Shown here: in pieces, positions 32,858 through 43,850 of the stretch
Layout: every line of letters starts with the position of its first letter
Numbering within the stretch: position 1 is the first letter of the stretch
From: Galeopsis tetrahit
Taxonomy: Eukaryota > Streptophyta > Magnoliopsida > Lamiales > Lamiaceae
Direction: 5' to 3'
NCBI GenBank assembly: GCA_963675135.1
Contig: OY776130.1
Location: 20,204,001 to 20,268,000, forward strand
Length of the DNA stretch: 64,000 nucleotides
Notes under the pieces: generated by a model
Databases searched by the model: none
Told to the model about the DNA's origin: nothing
The model's input: the letters and a program-made list of their open reading frames with translations, nothing else
Program-made: the position numbers and the translations under genes

Positions 32858-33496
32858 TTTATGAATAAAGTTAGTGGCAATTTGAGTAAATAAGTGATGG
32901 TTGGAGGGTGGAGATAAAGTAGTGTGAATAGTATTATTTCTAAAAAGGAAATGGGCATAATAAAATTGGACAACCAAAAAAGGAAAGTGAGAATAATGAA
33001 ATTGGACGAAGGGAGTATAACGTTGTATTATAATATAAAAGTTTAACTAACATAATATTTTAAATTATACAAAATAATTACACTTATGTTAGTTAATTTT
33101 ATAAAGCACATTTCAAAGAAAATTTGTGAGAATCAACATAATATTTTGAATTATACAAAATAATTACACTTATGTTAGTTAATTTTATAAAGCACATTTC
33201 AAAGAAAATTTGTGAGAATCAGACGTTGACATTTAATAAATATGAAAATAAATTTTAAAAAAATTATAAAATTTCAGAAACAAACAATTTAAATAATATT
33301 AAAATAACTTTTAATAAATTGTAAGTCAACCTTCAATATCAACCACAACACCTTACATTTAATGAATATGAAAATAACTTTAAAAAAAATTAAAATTTGG
33401 AAAACAAATAATTTAAGTAATAGGAGTATTAAAATAACTCTTAATAAATTGTAAGTCAACCTTCAATATCAACCACAACACCTTAAATAAATAAAT

Positions 33497-33850
33497 ATTT
33501 TAGTTAATTGCAAATTAAATCATAACATTTTCCTCATTTGCAATCTAATCTAAACTTTAAGGTAATTGCAAATAAATCACAAACTTTAAATATAGTTGAA
33601 ATTTAGTCTTTTTGACAATTTTAATTGTGTTCGAATCTAACATAATTTTAATGACATAACAACACCTTAATAAAACAATATTGTTTTTCAATCAAACCAA
33701 ATATCAAAATGTATGATTTAGGGACAAAGTAGACTTCTAATTAAAAAGTATAACTTGCAATAATATTTAAAGTTTGTGATTTATTTGCAATTCTTTTAAG
33801 GTTTAGATTAGATTGCAAATGAGGGAAAGGTCGTGATTTAATTAGCAATG
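33497..33850. mobile_element. Long-inverted-repeat MITE inside the Helitron
   Basis: Left AATTGCAAATTAAATCATAA and TTTGCAATCTAATCTAAAC are mirrored by GTTTAGATTAGATTGCAAAT and GTGATTTAATTAGCAATG. A diverged copy lies at about 38385-38745 in the parallel Helitron. Confidence 0.75.
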
Positions 33851-33983
33851 AACTCTTTTTAAAATTAACAACTTCATTAAATTATAACACATAAGTTAAA
33901 TGAACCACAAAATGACACATAAGCCAAATTAACCACAAAATGACACATCATCAATTTAAACTCCCTATTAGTATATAAGGGGA

Positions 33984-34663
33984 TTTTATATTATAGAAGT
34001 AGTGTATTATGTATATATAACAAATTTTGGTAATCTTGTAAAATAATATAATTATTTATATAATAAATATTATGTATAAATTATATAATAAGTTTTACAT
34101 ATATATTTTCGAGCTCTATTTTTTAAATACATTGAACTTATAATAAATTTAAAATAATTGCAAAAAAAAATTACTTAAGATATAAGATAAAAGTAATTAT
34201 AAAATAAAATAAATTTTAATAACTAATTAAATAAAAAATTGTACACCCCAATAAAAATATATTTTAGATTGTATTTTACTCAAAAGTACATTAAATAGTT
34301 TAAAAATAAATTAAACTAAAGAATAAAATGAATACTACAATAAAATTAAGTAAATAAAATAAAAATTGATTAGTCAATATTAAAATAATAAGAAGTTCAA
34401 CATTTTATATCAACCACAACACCTTAAATAAATAATAAATTAGGAAAAAAAATCAAAAGTTAATAAGAATATAATATTTTAAAAGAGTGTATGAATCATA
34501 TCTTACTCAACCAATAACTTAATTACACATCATACTTTTTAAAATTAACAACTTCATTAAATTATGACACATAAGTCAAATCAACCACAAAATGACACAT
34601 AAGCGAAATCAACCACAAAATGACACATCATCAATTTAAACTCCCTATTAGTATATAAGGGGA
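33984..34663 (-). mobile_element. Helitron-like element, 5' end at 34663
   Basis: 5' end TCCCCTTATATACTAATAG at 34663. The body matches 38877-39530 almost throughout. The 3' side reaches the previous Helitron's 5' boundary with no clear hairpin, so it is truncated or the boundary is elsewhere. Immediately beyond 34663 is the CTAG terminus of another Helitron. Confidence 0.55.
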
Positions 34664-35199
34664 CTAGTGTAGAACCCGTGTATTACACGGGGTTTTAAAT
34701 AAATATTTTAATATTCAATATTATATCTTAATTTATTTGCGTAATCTAATTTTTTTTTTTAGCATGATATGTTATTATAATTATATTTAAAAAAATTGGT
34801 TGGATATAATTTTAAATTCAACTATTATAATGTAAAAGAGAAACTAATGTAAATGTAATTATATTATACCATTCAAAATAAATTAATAAACGAAAACACA
34901 TAAATGGAAAGATTGTGTTGTAATTTAATTGAGATTTTGGAACTTTTTTTTAAACAACATTAATAGTTTAGTTAGAAGGTTTTCTATTATTACTTAGACA
35001 AAATATTTATAATATATTGAGTTTATATACATTAAGAGCTAAAATCCAACCCCCTTCAACAATTAAAATCAAAAAATTTCAGCAAATCAATTAAGACCAA
35101 ATCAGTACTTAAGATACCTAATATACCCTTTCTTTTTTTGTAAAACCTACAATTAATTTAAAATGTTAAAATACTAATTCATTCTCACTCATCCCTTCA

Positions 35200-35773
35200 A
35201 AACCCTACTTCTGCTATAGTCGCCGCCGCTGAACGAAGGAAGCCTCTGCTATCGCCTCCATCTTCCCCCACCGCGTGCGGCCCCTGCCATCTCTCCACGA
35301 AGACGACGACGTCCACATCTCCGACGAACCTTTTGCGCGCTCTTTGTCGTTTATTTTGTTGGTGATGGCAATGAACGGAATTACGCTTTGCGGCGGAGAC
35401 GAACGAGCGGTTTCCACGAGTCTCCGCCCCCCCGCCGCCGCCGCAATTGACAATACGTCGCTGCTTGGCGACCAGATCTTTCGCACTCGCTCACAATTCC
35501 TCGGTCGGCCGCCCAGCCTCCGCGGTTGCTCGATGCGCGAGCCCGGGAAGCCGCGACGGAGCAAATCGAAAAACGGCAGAGCGATTGGGCTTACTCAAAG
35601 CCGATAGTAATTTTGGACCTTGTATGGAACATTGCCTTCATTATCGTATCGGCTTCTGTGTTGATCATGAGCCACCACGAAACGCCGTCGATGTCGCTTA
35701 GGCTGTGGATTGTTGGGTATGTACTATAGTGCGTACTTCATATGGTGTGCGTTTGGGCGGAGTACAGAAAAAG
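35200..35773 (+). pseudogene. Captured first exon of a RING-type E3 ubiquitin ligase
   Basis: The plus strand has a leader-like start (TTCAAAACCCTACTTCTGC), then SLLGDQIFRTRSQFLGRPP, a frame change, then REAATEQIEKRQSDWAYSK, PIVILDLVWNIAFIIVSASV, LRLWIVGY and CVLHMVCVWAEYR. This order matches the N-terminal region of the Arabidopsis At1g12760/At1g63170 membrane RING ligases: a cytosolic start and two membrane spans. An in-frame TAG at 35727-35729 replaces the expected Gln codon. It stops at a GTATTG donor (35774), and no RING domain follows. It is inactive as a gene. Confidence 0.8.
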
Positions 35774-36759
35774 GTATTGTTACCAAACATCTGGAGTCTG
35801 CAAATACTATGAGTAGTGTAGTGTTTGCTTAAAATTTTGCGCTGACTTTGCACAAATTTTTAATTTTGCTTTCCGATTTGTTGTTATTTGAATTTTGGTG
35901 CTTCAAATTCGTTTTATATACTTGAGTATTTGGATATAATGTGGGAACCCTAATTGCTCCTTGCAAATTATAATTTAAACGGTTTCTATTGTTGTTGATG
36001 TTCTCTATTAATGGTGATGTGCTCTGGGGTATTTGCTTCTGTTAAATTATTACTCATTTTCTTCCTCCAGTGCGAGATTGTATATTGTTGGTGAGCTAGT
36101 TTTAAGTACTCAATTCTGCTTTGAATTGAAATTATTATTGAGATGCCAACTTGAATGCGTGCAATTGTTTGGTTTTGGGAACTTCTGATTTTGATTCCTG
36201 CTTTGATTAATTTACTTATTTATATCTATGTAGAATGAAGATTCTGGTTTTCATTTATGGATATCTATCTTAAAATTCTTTTAAATTCTAAAGAGATGAT
36301 ATCAAATGTCAAAATTGTCTGAAAGGATTAGAATCAGATGAATGTCTATGCAATTTGTAAGTTTCTTTGTAGTTTTTCTTATTTTATCTACAAATGAGTC
36401 GTGTGGTTTTGAATGGGAGTTCTATCTTCCATGAACTAAAATTCATGTAGAAGTAGTAAGAGATTTAATATGTAGTGTGTAAGAAGGTTGCAACTTTGTC
36501 AAGATCAGACGGTAAAAACTCAATAAAAGTGAATGGATGGAGTATCTGCTCTGATGTTTTTTTTTTTTTTTTTTTTTCCTTCTGTATGTAAGATACATAG
36601 TTCCTGCATACTTTTGAATGAAAAATACGTTGAAGGCTGCTTAACCATTTTAACTTTTGGTTTTTTCTTTGTTGCAGTTACCAGAAATGCAAAGCTACAG
36701 TGTTGCCTCTAATAAATCTTCTTAGGCTAAAAGGAGTCCCCATTCTACAACATGCAATT

Positions 36760-37335
36760 AGGTGTTGCCTTATGCAATTACAACATACAATTTTCGTTGC
36801 ATATATTTGTATGTATAACACAACATGCAATTTTTGTTGCATATATTAAGTGTGTGAATTTTGTGCTAATCTCTTGATCTCTGAATTTGTGTTATTTATG
36901 TATTCTGTTTTGTGCACATGATTAAGGTGGGTGTTTGTGGATTTGATTGTATTTGACATTTTAGTAGGTGGATTTGAAGAGTAGATGTGAAGGTTTTTGG
37001 CTATGATGCTGTGAAAATTGTGCACTTGCTGTGAAGATTATAAATCAGTTAGATGTGAAGGTTTTTGGCTATGATGTTGTCGTGTTTTGCTGCGCAGCAT
37101 GCAATTTTAGAACATCTTATTGCATATATTTGTATGTATAACACAACATACAATTTTCGTTGCATATATAAACTCAATTTATTGCATATATTTGTATGTA
37201 TAGTGCATATTCTGAATATTTTTCAATAAAATTAATATACTAGAACATCTTATTACAGTATATTATTCTTTTACGTTGCATATATAAATCAAATCTGTTG
37301 CATATCTTTGCAGCATGCAATTTTCGTTGCATATA
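36760..37335. repeat. Interspersed TGCAATTTTCGTTGCATATA repeats
   Basis: Copies of (A)CA-TGCAATTTT-GTTGCATATA lie near 36770, 36822, 37095, 37150, 37265 and 37312, often followed by TTTGTATGTATAAC. The motif is itself a near palindrome around TGCAA/TTGCA. There is no coding frame. Confidence 0.65.
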
Positions 37336-37850
37336 TAATCCTTGCATTAATCGATTGCTGGAAAATTAATAAAAAAATTTGAAATTTAGAAAAATAATAA
37401 AAATTCTCATTAAACATAAAAAGTGCTTGAAATTAAAATTTTAATTAATGGGCACGATTAGTAAAATCTTTCAAATTTTGTATATTTGTTTTGTTGACTT
37501 TACAAAAATAAAGATACTTAAATTAAATTTTTATTAGGAATTTAAAATTTAAAATAATGTTGATTAATTTAGAAATGTCAATGCAATTGAATGTACAATT
37601 TTTTTTGGAAAGGTCGGGGATTAAGGAAGGTAATATTCTTGAAATGCGGGAAACTATTGTTGATTAGGAATTTAAAATTTAAATTAATATGACTAATTCA
37701 TCATTATCAAATATAATGAATGAAAGGGCATATGTGTCCACTAAAATTCGATTTTGGCTCTAATTGCTTTACCAAAAGTCAATTGGATTAATTAGCTTAA
37801 ACACTTAGTGAAGTGTCTCTATGGGCAACTCCCCCTAATATATTTTGAAT

Positions 37851-38075
37851 CTAGCTCTACACTTAAAACTCTGAACATAAAGTTGATCATATGTTATGTG
37901 ATAATACAGGTCTTAAAGAAAATAAATCAACGTTGAAAAAAAGTATATTTTTTATTTTTATTAATGATCATCGCAAAAACACAAACGAACAGAGATCTGT
38001 CTTCTCAAGCTTTACTTATATGATTTGAAAGACTTAATATCAGAATGTAAAATAAAGTAAACTTAAGATAATTGG

Positions 38076-38121
<46 letters not shown>

Positions 38122-38128
38122 TTCTAAA
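37851..38128. other. Spacer ending in a (TA)n microsatellite
   Basis: No gene is seen. 38078-38119 is an almost pure TA run next to the neighbouring Helitron terminus. Confidence 0.7.
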
Positions 38129-38876
38129 TTAGCACCCCGTATTACGCGAAAAGTTAATAAAATAAATATTTATATTATAAATAATTAAATAATTTTATAA
38201 AGTAAATTTCAAATAAAATGGGTGAGAAACAGACGAAATGAGACGTTTAATTTTTAATATTTAATAAATATGAAAACAACTTTTAAAAAAATTATAAAAT
38301 TTTGAAGAAAAATAAATAAATTAAGTAATAATAAAATAACTCTTAATAAATTATAAGTCACCCTTCAGTATCAACCACATATTTTGGTTAATTGCTAATT
38401 AAATCACAACCTTTTCCTCATTTGCAATTTAATCTAAACTTTAAGATAATTGCAAAAAAAAAAAATCACAAACTTTAAATATTGTTGCAATTTAGTCTTT
38501 TTTACAATTTCAATTGTGTTCGAATCTAACATAATTTAGAGTTTTTAATGACATAACAACTCCTTAATAAAACAATATTATTTTTTAATCAAACCAAATA
38601 TCATAAGATATGATTTAGGGACAAAGTAGACTTCCAAAAAGTCTAATTTGCAATAATATTTAAACTTGGTGATTTATTTGCAATTATTTTAAGGTTTAGA
38701 TTAGATTGCAAATTTTCTAAAGGTGGTGATTTAATTTGCAATTAACCCTTTTTAAAATTAACAACCTCCTTAAATTATGACACATAAGCCAAATTAACCA
38801 CAAAATGACACATAAGCCAAATTAACCACAAGATGACACATCATCAATTTAAACTCCCTATTAGTATATAAGGGGA
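38129..38876 (-). mobile_element. Helitron-like element
   Basis: The minus-strand 3' end is CGCGTAATACGGGG, a tail and CTAA at 38132-38129 followed by T, which fits the CTRR rule. The 5' end is TCCCCTTATATACTAATAG at 38876. It parallels the right part of 31527-33983. Confidence 0.6.
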
Positions 38877-39530
38877 TTCTATATTATAGGAGTAGTGTAT
38901 TATGTATATATAACAAATTTGTTAATCTTGTAAAATAATATAATTATTTATATAATAAATATGTATAAAATTATATAATAAGTTTTACATATATATTTTC
39001 GAGCTTTATTTTTTAAATACATTAAACTTATAAATTTAAAATAATTACAGGAAAAATTTAATTGAGATATAAGATAAAAGTAATTATAAAATAAAATTCA
39101 ATACACACCAATAAAAATACATTTTAGATTGTATTTTACTCAAAAGTACATTAAATCATTTAAAAATAAACAAAACTAAGAATAAAATGAATACTACAAT
39201 AAAGTTAAGTAAATAAAATAAAAATTATATTAATTAGTCAATATTAATATAATAAAAATTTCAACATTTCATATCAACCATGTACAACACCTTAAATAAA
39301 TAATTAATTAGGAAGAAAATTCAATAGTTAATAGGAATATAATGTTTTGAAATAGTTTAGGGATCATATCTTACTAAACCAATAACTTAATTACACATCA
39401 TACTTTTTAAAATTAACAACCTCCTTAAATTATGACACATAAGCCAAATTAACCACAAAATGACACATAAGTCAAATTAACCACAAGATGACACATCATC
39501 AATTTAAACTCCCTATTAGTATATAAGAGA
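38877..39530 (-). mobile_element. Helitron-like element, duplicate of 33984-34663
   Basis: Shares its whole body with 33984-34663, including TTTTCGAGCT and TTTTAGATTGTATTTTACTC. The 5' end is a variant, TCTCTTATATACTAATAG, at 39530. Confidence 0.55.
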
Positions 39531-39875
39531 ATTCTATATTATAGGAGTAGTGTATTATATAAGGGTATAGATTGAAATTTTCTAATTCCGACATTGCATT
39601 CAATTCAATTCAAGCAAATTAAATATAAATTTTTTATTTCCTTTCATGCCTGTCTGTATATATTCTCTGTTAGTGGTTGAGAGATTTTGCCGTATAGGCA
39701 ATGCTCAATTTCACATTTTAAATTAATAAAATTAAATTATATTTGGAATTGTTTTTATATTAATAATTAAATTTTATTTCAGTTTCCTTTGATAAATGTT
39801 ATAATTAAATAACTTGCTTAAGATCTAAAGCTAGGGTGAAGCCCAAGTCCACAATTATAAGAAGGCAAATTTAAG
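39531..39875. other. Spacer, no gene seen
   Basis: Begins with another copy of TTCTATATTATAGGAGTAG, which also follows the two other Helitron 5' ends at 33984 and 38877. Otherwise it is unremarkable AT-rich sequence. Confidence 0.5.
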
Positions 39876-39880
39876 AGTTT

Positions 39881-40188
39881 TGTTGGGTCTCCTCGTCGTC
39901 TCCTCCGTTGAATAACTCCGGTGAGTATTCCGATAGGGACGGGCTCAGGTCACCTGAGTATCGGATCTATACGGATAGTAGAGGGAATAACCAAAAGACT
40001 AAGACTGGGTAGCACAACAACCCACACAAGTCTCACACACTTCTCTCTATATCGTTTTACGTCACAAAGAATGAAGAGAGACTTGTAGTGTATTTGTATG
40101 GCTGCCAAACAGCCCTAGGGCAAACAAATGGAGTGAGCCTAAAGGTTTACCACATGGGCCAAAACAACAATAGGGCCCGAGCCCAACA
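39881..40188 (-). repeat. 3' LTR of the Gag-only element
   Basis: 308 bp. Read on the plus strand it runs from TGTTGGGTCTCC to GAGCCCAACA. It differs from the other LTR at the base before AGCCCAACA (G here, A there). Confidence 0.92.
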
Positions 40189-40319
40189 ATCTCCACCTTT
40201 TTGGCCATCCCCAACTACAATCCAAAATCCGCAGGTGGTCATCATCGCCTAACACACACACTCCCACACACACATAGCACACACAACACATGCATAAATA
40301 ACAATAAATGCAAAATAGG

Positions 40320-40480
40320 CTATCATGGGAAACATTCACAAAGACTCACACAAAGACACACAAAGGCACACAAAGACAAGCTCCACCTCACTCGAAGCAC
40401 TCACAAAGACTCACACAAAGGCACAAAGACATGATATCATAACATACATAAATCACAAAGACACAATCACTCCACCTTAC
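40320..40480. repeat. CACAAAGAC-type short tandem repeats
   Basis: CACAAAGACTCA, CACAAAGACACA and CACAAAGGCACA recur many times between gag and the 3' LTR, with scattered copies to 40745. They are non-coding. Confidence 0.8.
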
Positions 40481-40742
40481 TAGGAATAATCTCTAAACAC
40501 AAAGAAACAAATAAACATGCAACTAGATGTATATGGGGTAGGGGGAAAACATGAAACCACAATGTATGAAGTCATGCATAACACACATACATAAAAAACA
40601 TGCAACCATTCCCCAACCTTCCCACTGGCCCATCATCTACTCATGCATCACATAGAGAATCTCAAAGCAACACAAAGATATAAGCACAAAGAAAATCCAC
40701 AAATAAAAATAACCACAAAGACACCAAAGAACACACAAAGAC

Positions 40743-41537
40743 TCAATAGACATCACCAAGTTCATCAACGTCATCAGTAGTGGCAATATTAGCACGATTA
40801 GCATGAGAGTTCTTATTATGCTTCTGGTTCCTCCTAGGTTCAGTGCACTCATTAATCTTGTGACTAGGGTCACCACAATTATAGCATTTTCTAATCCAAG
40901 GCTTACCATGGGGTTTCTTACCACCCTTCCCTCTAACATGCATAACCTCACCAGAAGAACTACTACCCCCACTATGTTTTAATTCATGCTCTTTACTTTT
41001 CAGGCCATTAACGACAATATCAAGAGTAAAATTATCCCTACCATACCTAATTGCAGATTTAACATCAGTATAAGTATCAGGAATAACATTTAGCAAAACA
41101 ACAGGGGTATATTCATCAATGCCCTTATCACCAGTAAGTTTGATATCTTGAATAAGCTTAGTAAACACATCAAGATTTTCATCCATATCCTTATTCAAGT
41201 CAAGTTTAAAACTAAAGAACTTTTCAAGTAAAAATGTTCTACTAGGCAAGGATGTTTCAGTGTATAACTTTCCTAACTTATCCCATAACTCTTTAGCATC
41301 TTTCATTACACCAACCTTTCTTAACACACAATCAGACAAATGCAAGATTATGGAAGATAAAGCATGTCTATTCATTACCTTTTTCTGTTTGTCAGATTCA
41401 TCATTCTCATAGCAATGGTCAACGGCTGCGTAAACATTCTGCTGGATTAGGATGCATTCCATTTTCTGTTGCCAGATACTGAAATCACCTTTTCCATTAA
41501 AGGGAGCCAACACATACGTAGGAGTAGGGTTGGCCAT
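40743..41537 (-). CDS. Copia-type Gag (UBN2 capsid and zinc knuckle)
   Basis: 264 residues from ATG 41537, preferred over the upstream ATG at 41621 because MANPTPTYVLAPFNGKGDFS is the normal start of this Gag family. The capsid-like region FSIWQQKMECILIQQ and LWDKLGKLYT (about residues 20-110) is followed by a zinc knuckle CYNCGDPSHKINEC (Cys-X2-Cys-X4-His-X4-Cys) and an Asp/Glu-rich end. The frame is undamaged. Gag packages element RNA into virus-like particles. No protease follows, so it would stay uncleaved or be cut in trans. Confidence 0.93.
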   Translation of the reverse strand: MANPTPTYVLAPFNGKGDFSIWQQKMECILIQQNVYAAVDHCYENDESDKQKKVMNRHALSSIILHLSDCVLRKVGVMKDAKELWDKLGKLYTETSLPSRTFLLEKFFSFKLDLNKDMDENLDVFTKLIQDIKLTGDKGIDEYTPVVLLNVIPDTYTDVKSAIRYGRDNFTLDIVVNGLKSKEHELKHSGGSSSSGEVMHVRGKGGKKPHGKPWIRKCYNCGDPSHKINECTEPRRNQKHNKNSHANRANIATTDDVDELGDVY

Positions 41538-42182
41538 TTGTTTACACAGCTTTGAGCCAAAAGAAAAGATCACAAAAAAATATGCAAGGAAAAACAGCAA
41601 ATGGCAAGCGGAAGCAGGCACACACAGGTCACAAAAATCAAGACCACAAAACAGAGATAATAAGCTTATAAATCAGACACAGAGACCTAAATCTACAGCA
41701 CCAAAATCCCAAGCAAATAATCCCCGACAAGGGCTACACTACAAAAGCAGTAAAAGGAAGAGATAAGCTTTTATACCAGATCGAGACCCTAGGTAAGGAT
41801 CTCAAAACGACAGACTAACCACGAGTGCAGATTTAAAATTAATCTGGAACAAATTCTCAAATCACAGGTTAAATATAAATATTTATATAAATAATTAAAA
41901 CCTGTTAAACCAATTAATTAATTAATCTGAAATCTGCAAAACAACTGTTTTAAAGGAATCCACAATTCAATTAATTAAAAAATAGCAGAAACAAATTAAA
42001 GCCAATGGCCAGCACCTTACCTGACTTACCTGCGTCGGAGCGGCGGATTTGAGCGGCAGGTTTGAGTGGCAGGCAGCGGCTGCAACTGGAGGGTGGGGGC
42101 GGCGCGACGCGGCAGCGCACGACGGCAGAGGCACCTAGGGTTCCACCCACAAAGACGGCGGACGGCGGCGGACGACGACCCG

Positions 42183-42197
42183 TGGCTCTGATACCAC
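42183..42197 (-). promoter_or_regulatory. Primer-binding site of the Gag-only element
   Basis: On the minus strand, TGGTATCAGAGCCA one base after the LTR end, matching initiator tRNA-Met. Confidence 0.88.
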
Positions 42198-42505
42198 TGT
42201 TGGGTCTCCTCGTCGTCTCCTCCGTTGAATAACTCCGGTGAGTATTCCGATAGGGACGGGCTCAGGTCACCTGAGTATCGGATCTATACGGATAGTAGAG
42301 GGAATAACCAAAAGACTAAGACTGGGTAGCACAACAACCCACACAAGTCTCACACACTTCTCTCTATATCGTTTTACGTCACAAAGAATGAAGAGAGACT
42401 TGTAGTGTATTTGTATGGCTGCCAAACAGCCCTAGGGCAAACAAATGGAGTGAGCCTAAAGGTTTACCACATGGGCCAAAACAACAATAGGGCCCAAGCC
42501 CAACA
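42198..42505 (-). repeat. 5' LTR of the Gag-only element
   Basis: 308 bp, the promoter-side LTR for minus-strand transcription. Confidence 0.92.
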
Positions 42506-42510
42506 AGTTT

Positions 42511-42965
42511 CAAAAAAAAAAAAAAAACTCTCTCGTAACTTGTAATGTCCAATTATGTATTTTAAAAAAAATCACGTTTTTTATTTAGTCCCAATATAAA
42601 AAATGATTTGTTAAATTTCATCACAATACAATTGTGATTCTTATATAATTCAATACAATTAATATCCAAGTAAGTGCAAATATAACTAATTCTCAATTTC
42701 AGTCCTTAAACGTTTAGCTAAAGAATTATATCAGTTCTTATCACTAAACTACACTTTTTTAATCAGTTTTCATCACGTCGTTAGTTTCAGCGTCAAGGAC
42801 CGACTAAATCAAATAAACTGAGCGGGAATAATATGTCATTCAAACCCTAACTACTCTTATATTAATTCCACTTCGATTTCTTCCAAAATCTCTCTCTAAA
42901 TCAAAATTAAACCAAAATGATCTTATCTAGTCATCAACTCGTTACATTTGCACCCTTATATACTA
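42511..42965. other. Spacer, no gene seen
   Basis: An A-run and AT-rich sequence. CAGTCCTTAAACG and GACCGACTAAATC motifs suggest an old inverted-repeat MITE, but its ends were not resolved. Confidence 0.4.
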
Positions 42966-43174
42966 CTCCCCTCGTTTCATACATGTTTACCCATTTGCTT
43001 TTGATACAAATTTTAATGTGAAAAATGTTTATTAGTATTAAAAAAGATAAATTAGAATGTATAAAATTCTTTTAAGTAATAAAGAGATAGTTTTATGATT
43101 ATTTATGGTATAGGTAATTCAGTATGAGATGAATCATTTTGACAAATGGGTAATCTAGTATGGGACGGAAGGAG
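42966..43174. mobile_element. Stowaway-like MITE (209 bp)
   Basis: TA-flanked, with ends CTCCCCTCGTTTCATACATG and CTAGTATGGGACGGAAGGAG. Confidence 0.85.
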
Positions 43175-43454
43175 TATTTTTTAGTGCGTACACCCACACC
43201 GTTAGGCACAAAATTACTCTCATCTTTCCGAAAATGTAAACACAGTGTCATTTTTCATGTCAAGATCAAACTAGTTCTTCTAGGTAGCATTAAATTATAA
43301 TGGGGACATATATATATGTGTGTGTATAATTCTTAATCAATTTATTATTTAAATATATAAAAAACTTGCTTTTATATATCATACTCTAGAGATGCTGGTG
43401 TTGAATTATTATATAATTAACCCTTTAATCTTCTATTGATTTTTCTACGAATAA

Positions 43455-43850
43455 AAATGCTGCAAAGATATATGATCAAATAATAATCAAAGTTCATTTA
43501 AAACAAAGATGAGATTATATTTTTTTTCAGTCCATTAACCTGCCACAATTTTGATTTTGGTCCAAACGATTACTACTTCTTGAATTTTGTCCTTTAAATT
43601 TGTTAATTTTTGAATGTTTCGTAGTCAATATAACCACCACATGAAAAATATTTTCCCTTTCCGTTTTATGTAATTACAAGCGTGGATTTTCATTTGATCG
43701 AATTAGACCCACAACCCATTATTTAAAAGACGAAATTCAAAAAGTAGTAATCGTCTGGATCAAAATCAAAATTGTGGCAAGTTAATGGATTCAAAAAAAT
43801 ATAATCACAATAAAGATTAAAGGAAAATGGTGTTCAATATATTAGCATCC
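43455..43850 (+). pseudogene. Duplicated promoter and exon 1 start of lipase copy 4
   Basis: AAAAATGCTGCAAAGAT at about 43457 and ATGGTGTTCAATATATTAGC at 43828 match the core promoter and signal-peptide start at 44263 and 44320 of the intact gene. The frame MVFNILASL is lost after nine codons. A hairpin MITE (43513-43803) separates the two parts. Confidence 0.8.
43513..43803. mobile_element. Long-inverted-repeat MITE
   Basis: TTATATTTTTTTTCAGTCCA, then CCACAATTTTGATTTTGGTCC, is mirrored near 43735-43803, with about 75-bp arms. It can form a strong hairpin. Confidence 0.8.

Larger units (their letters stand above)
31738..33015. mobile_element. Stowaway-like MITE, family A, split by a hAT element
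   Basis: Ends CTCCCTCCGTCCAATTTTAT and AAATTGGACGAAGGGAG are flanked by TA. Removing 31880-32857 plus one 8-bp repeat leaves a normal family A MITE of about 292 bp. Confidence 0.9.
31527..33983 (-). mobile_element. Helitron containing nested MITE and hAT insertions
   Basis: The minus-strand 3' end is hairpin CCGTGTAATACACG, a tail and CTAG (31530-31527) followed by T. The 5' end reads TCCCCTTATATACTAATAG starting at 33983, preceded by A, as Helitrons insert between A and T. No Rep/helicase is left, so it is non-autonomous. Its right part contains TGATGATGTGTCA and a long inverted repeat. Confidence 0.65.
34664..37850 (-). mobile_element. Helitron carrying a captured gene fragment
   Basis: The minus-strand 3' end has hairpin CCGTGTAATACACGG and a tail ending CTAG at 34667-34664, next to the T of the neighbouring Helitron. 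A candidate 5' end, TCAAAATATATTAGGGGGAG, is at about 37848 but its flanking base does not fit the A/T rule, so the right edge is uncertain. The interior holds a RING E3 ligase first exon in opposite orientation. Confidence 0.5.
39881..42505 (-). mobile_element. Gag-only LTR retrotransposon (TR-GAG type), very young
   Basis: A perfect 5-bp duplication AGTTT flanks it (39876-39880, 42506-42510). LTRs 39881-40188 and 42198-42505 are 308 bp each, start TGTTGGG, end CCAACA, and I found one difference between them. On the minus strand the primer-binding site TGGTATCAGAGCCA follows the 5' LTR, and a purine tract (AAAAAGGTGGAGA) precedes the 3' LTR. The 2.0-kb interior has a complete gag frame and no protease, integrase or reverse transcriptase. 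Such elements, described as TR-GAG, depend on enzymes from other elements. Near-identity of the LTRs implies recent mobility. Confidence 0.93.

Noticed and set aside
40320..40480. CRISPR-like array
   Set aside because: CACAAAGAC repeats are short, irregular and contiguous within a plant LTR element; no spacer structure.
41452..41766. Plus-strand open frame at the Gag start
   Set aside because: Antisense to gag and its leader; Lys/Gln-rich without homology.
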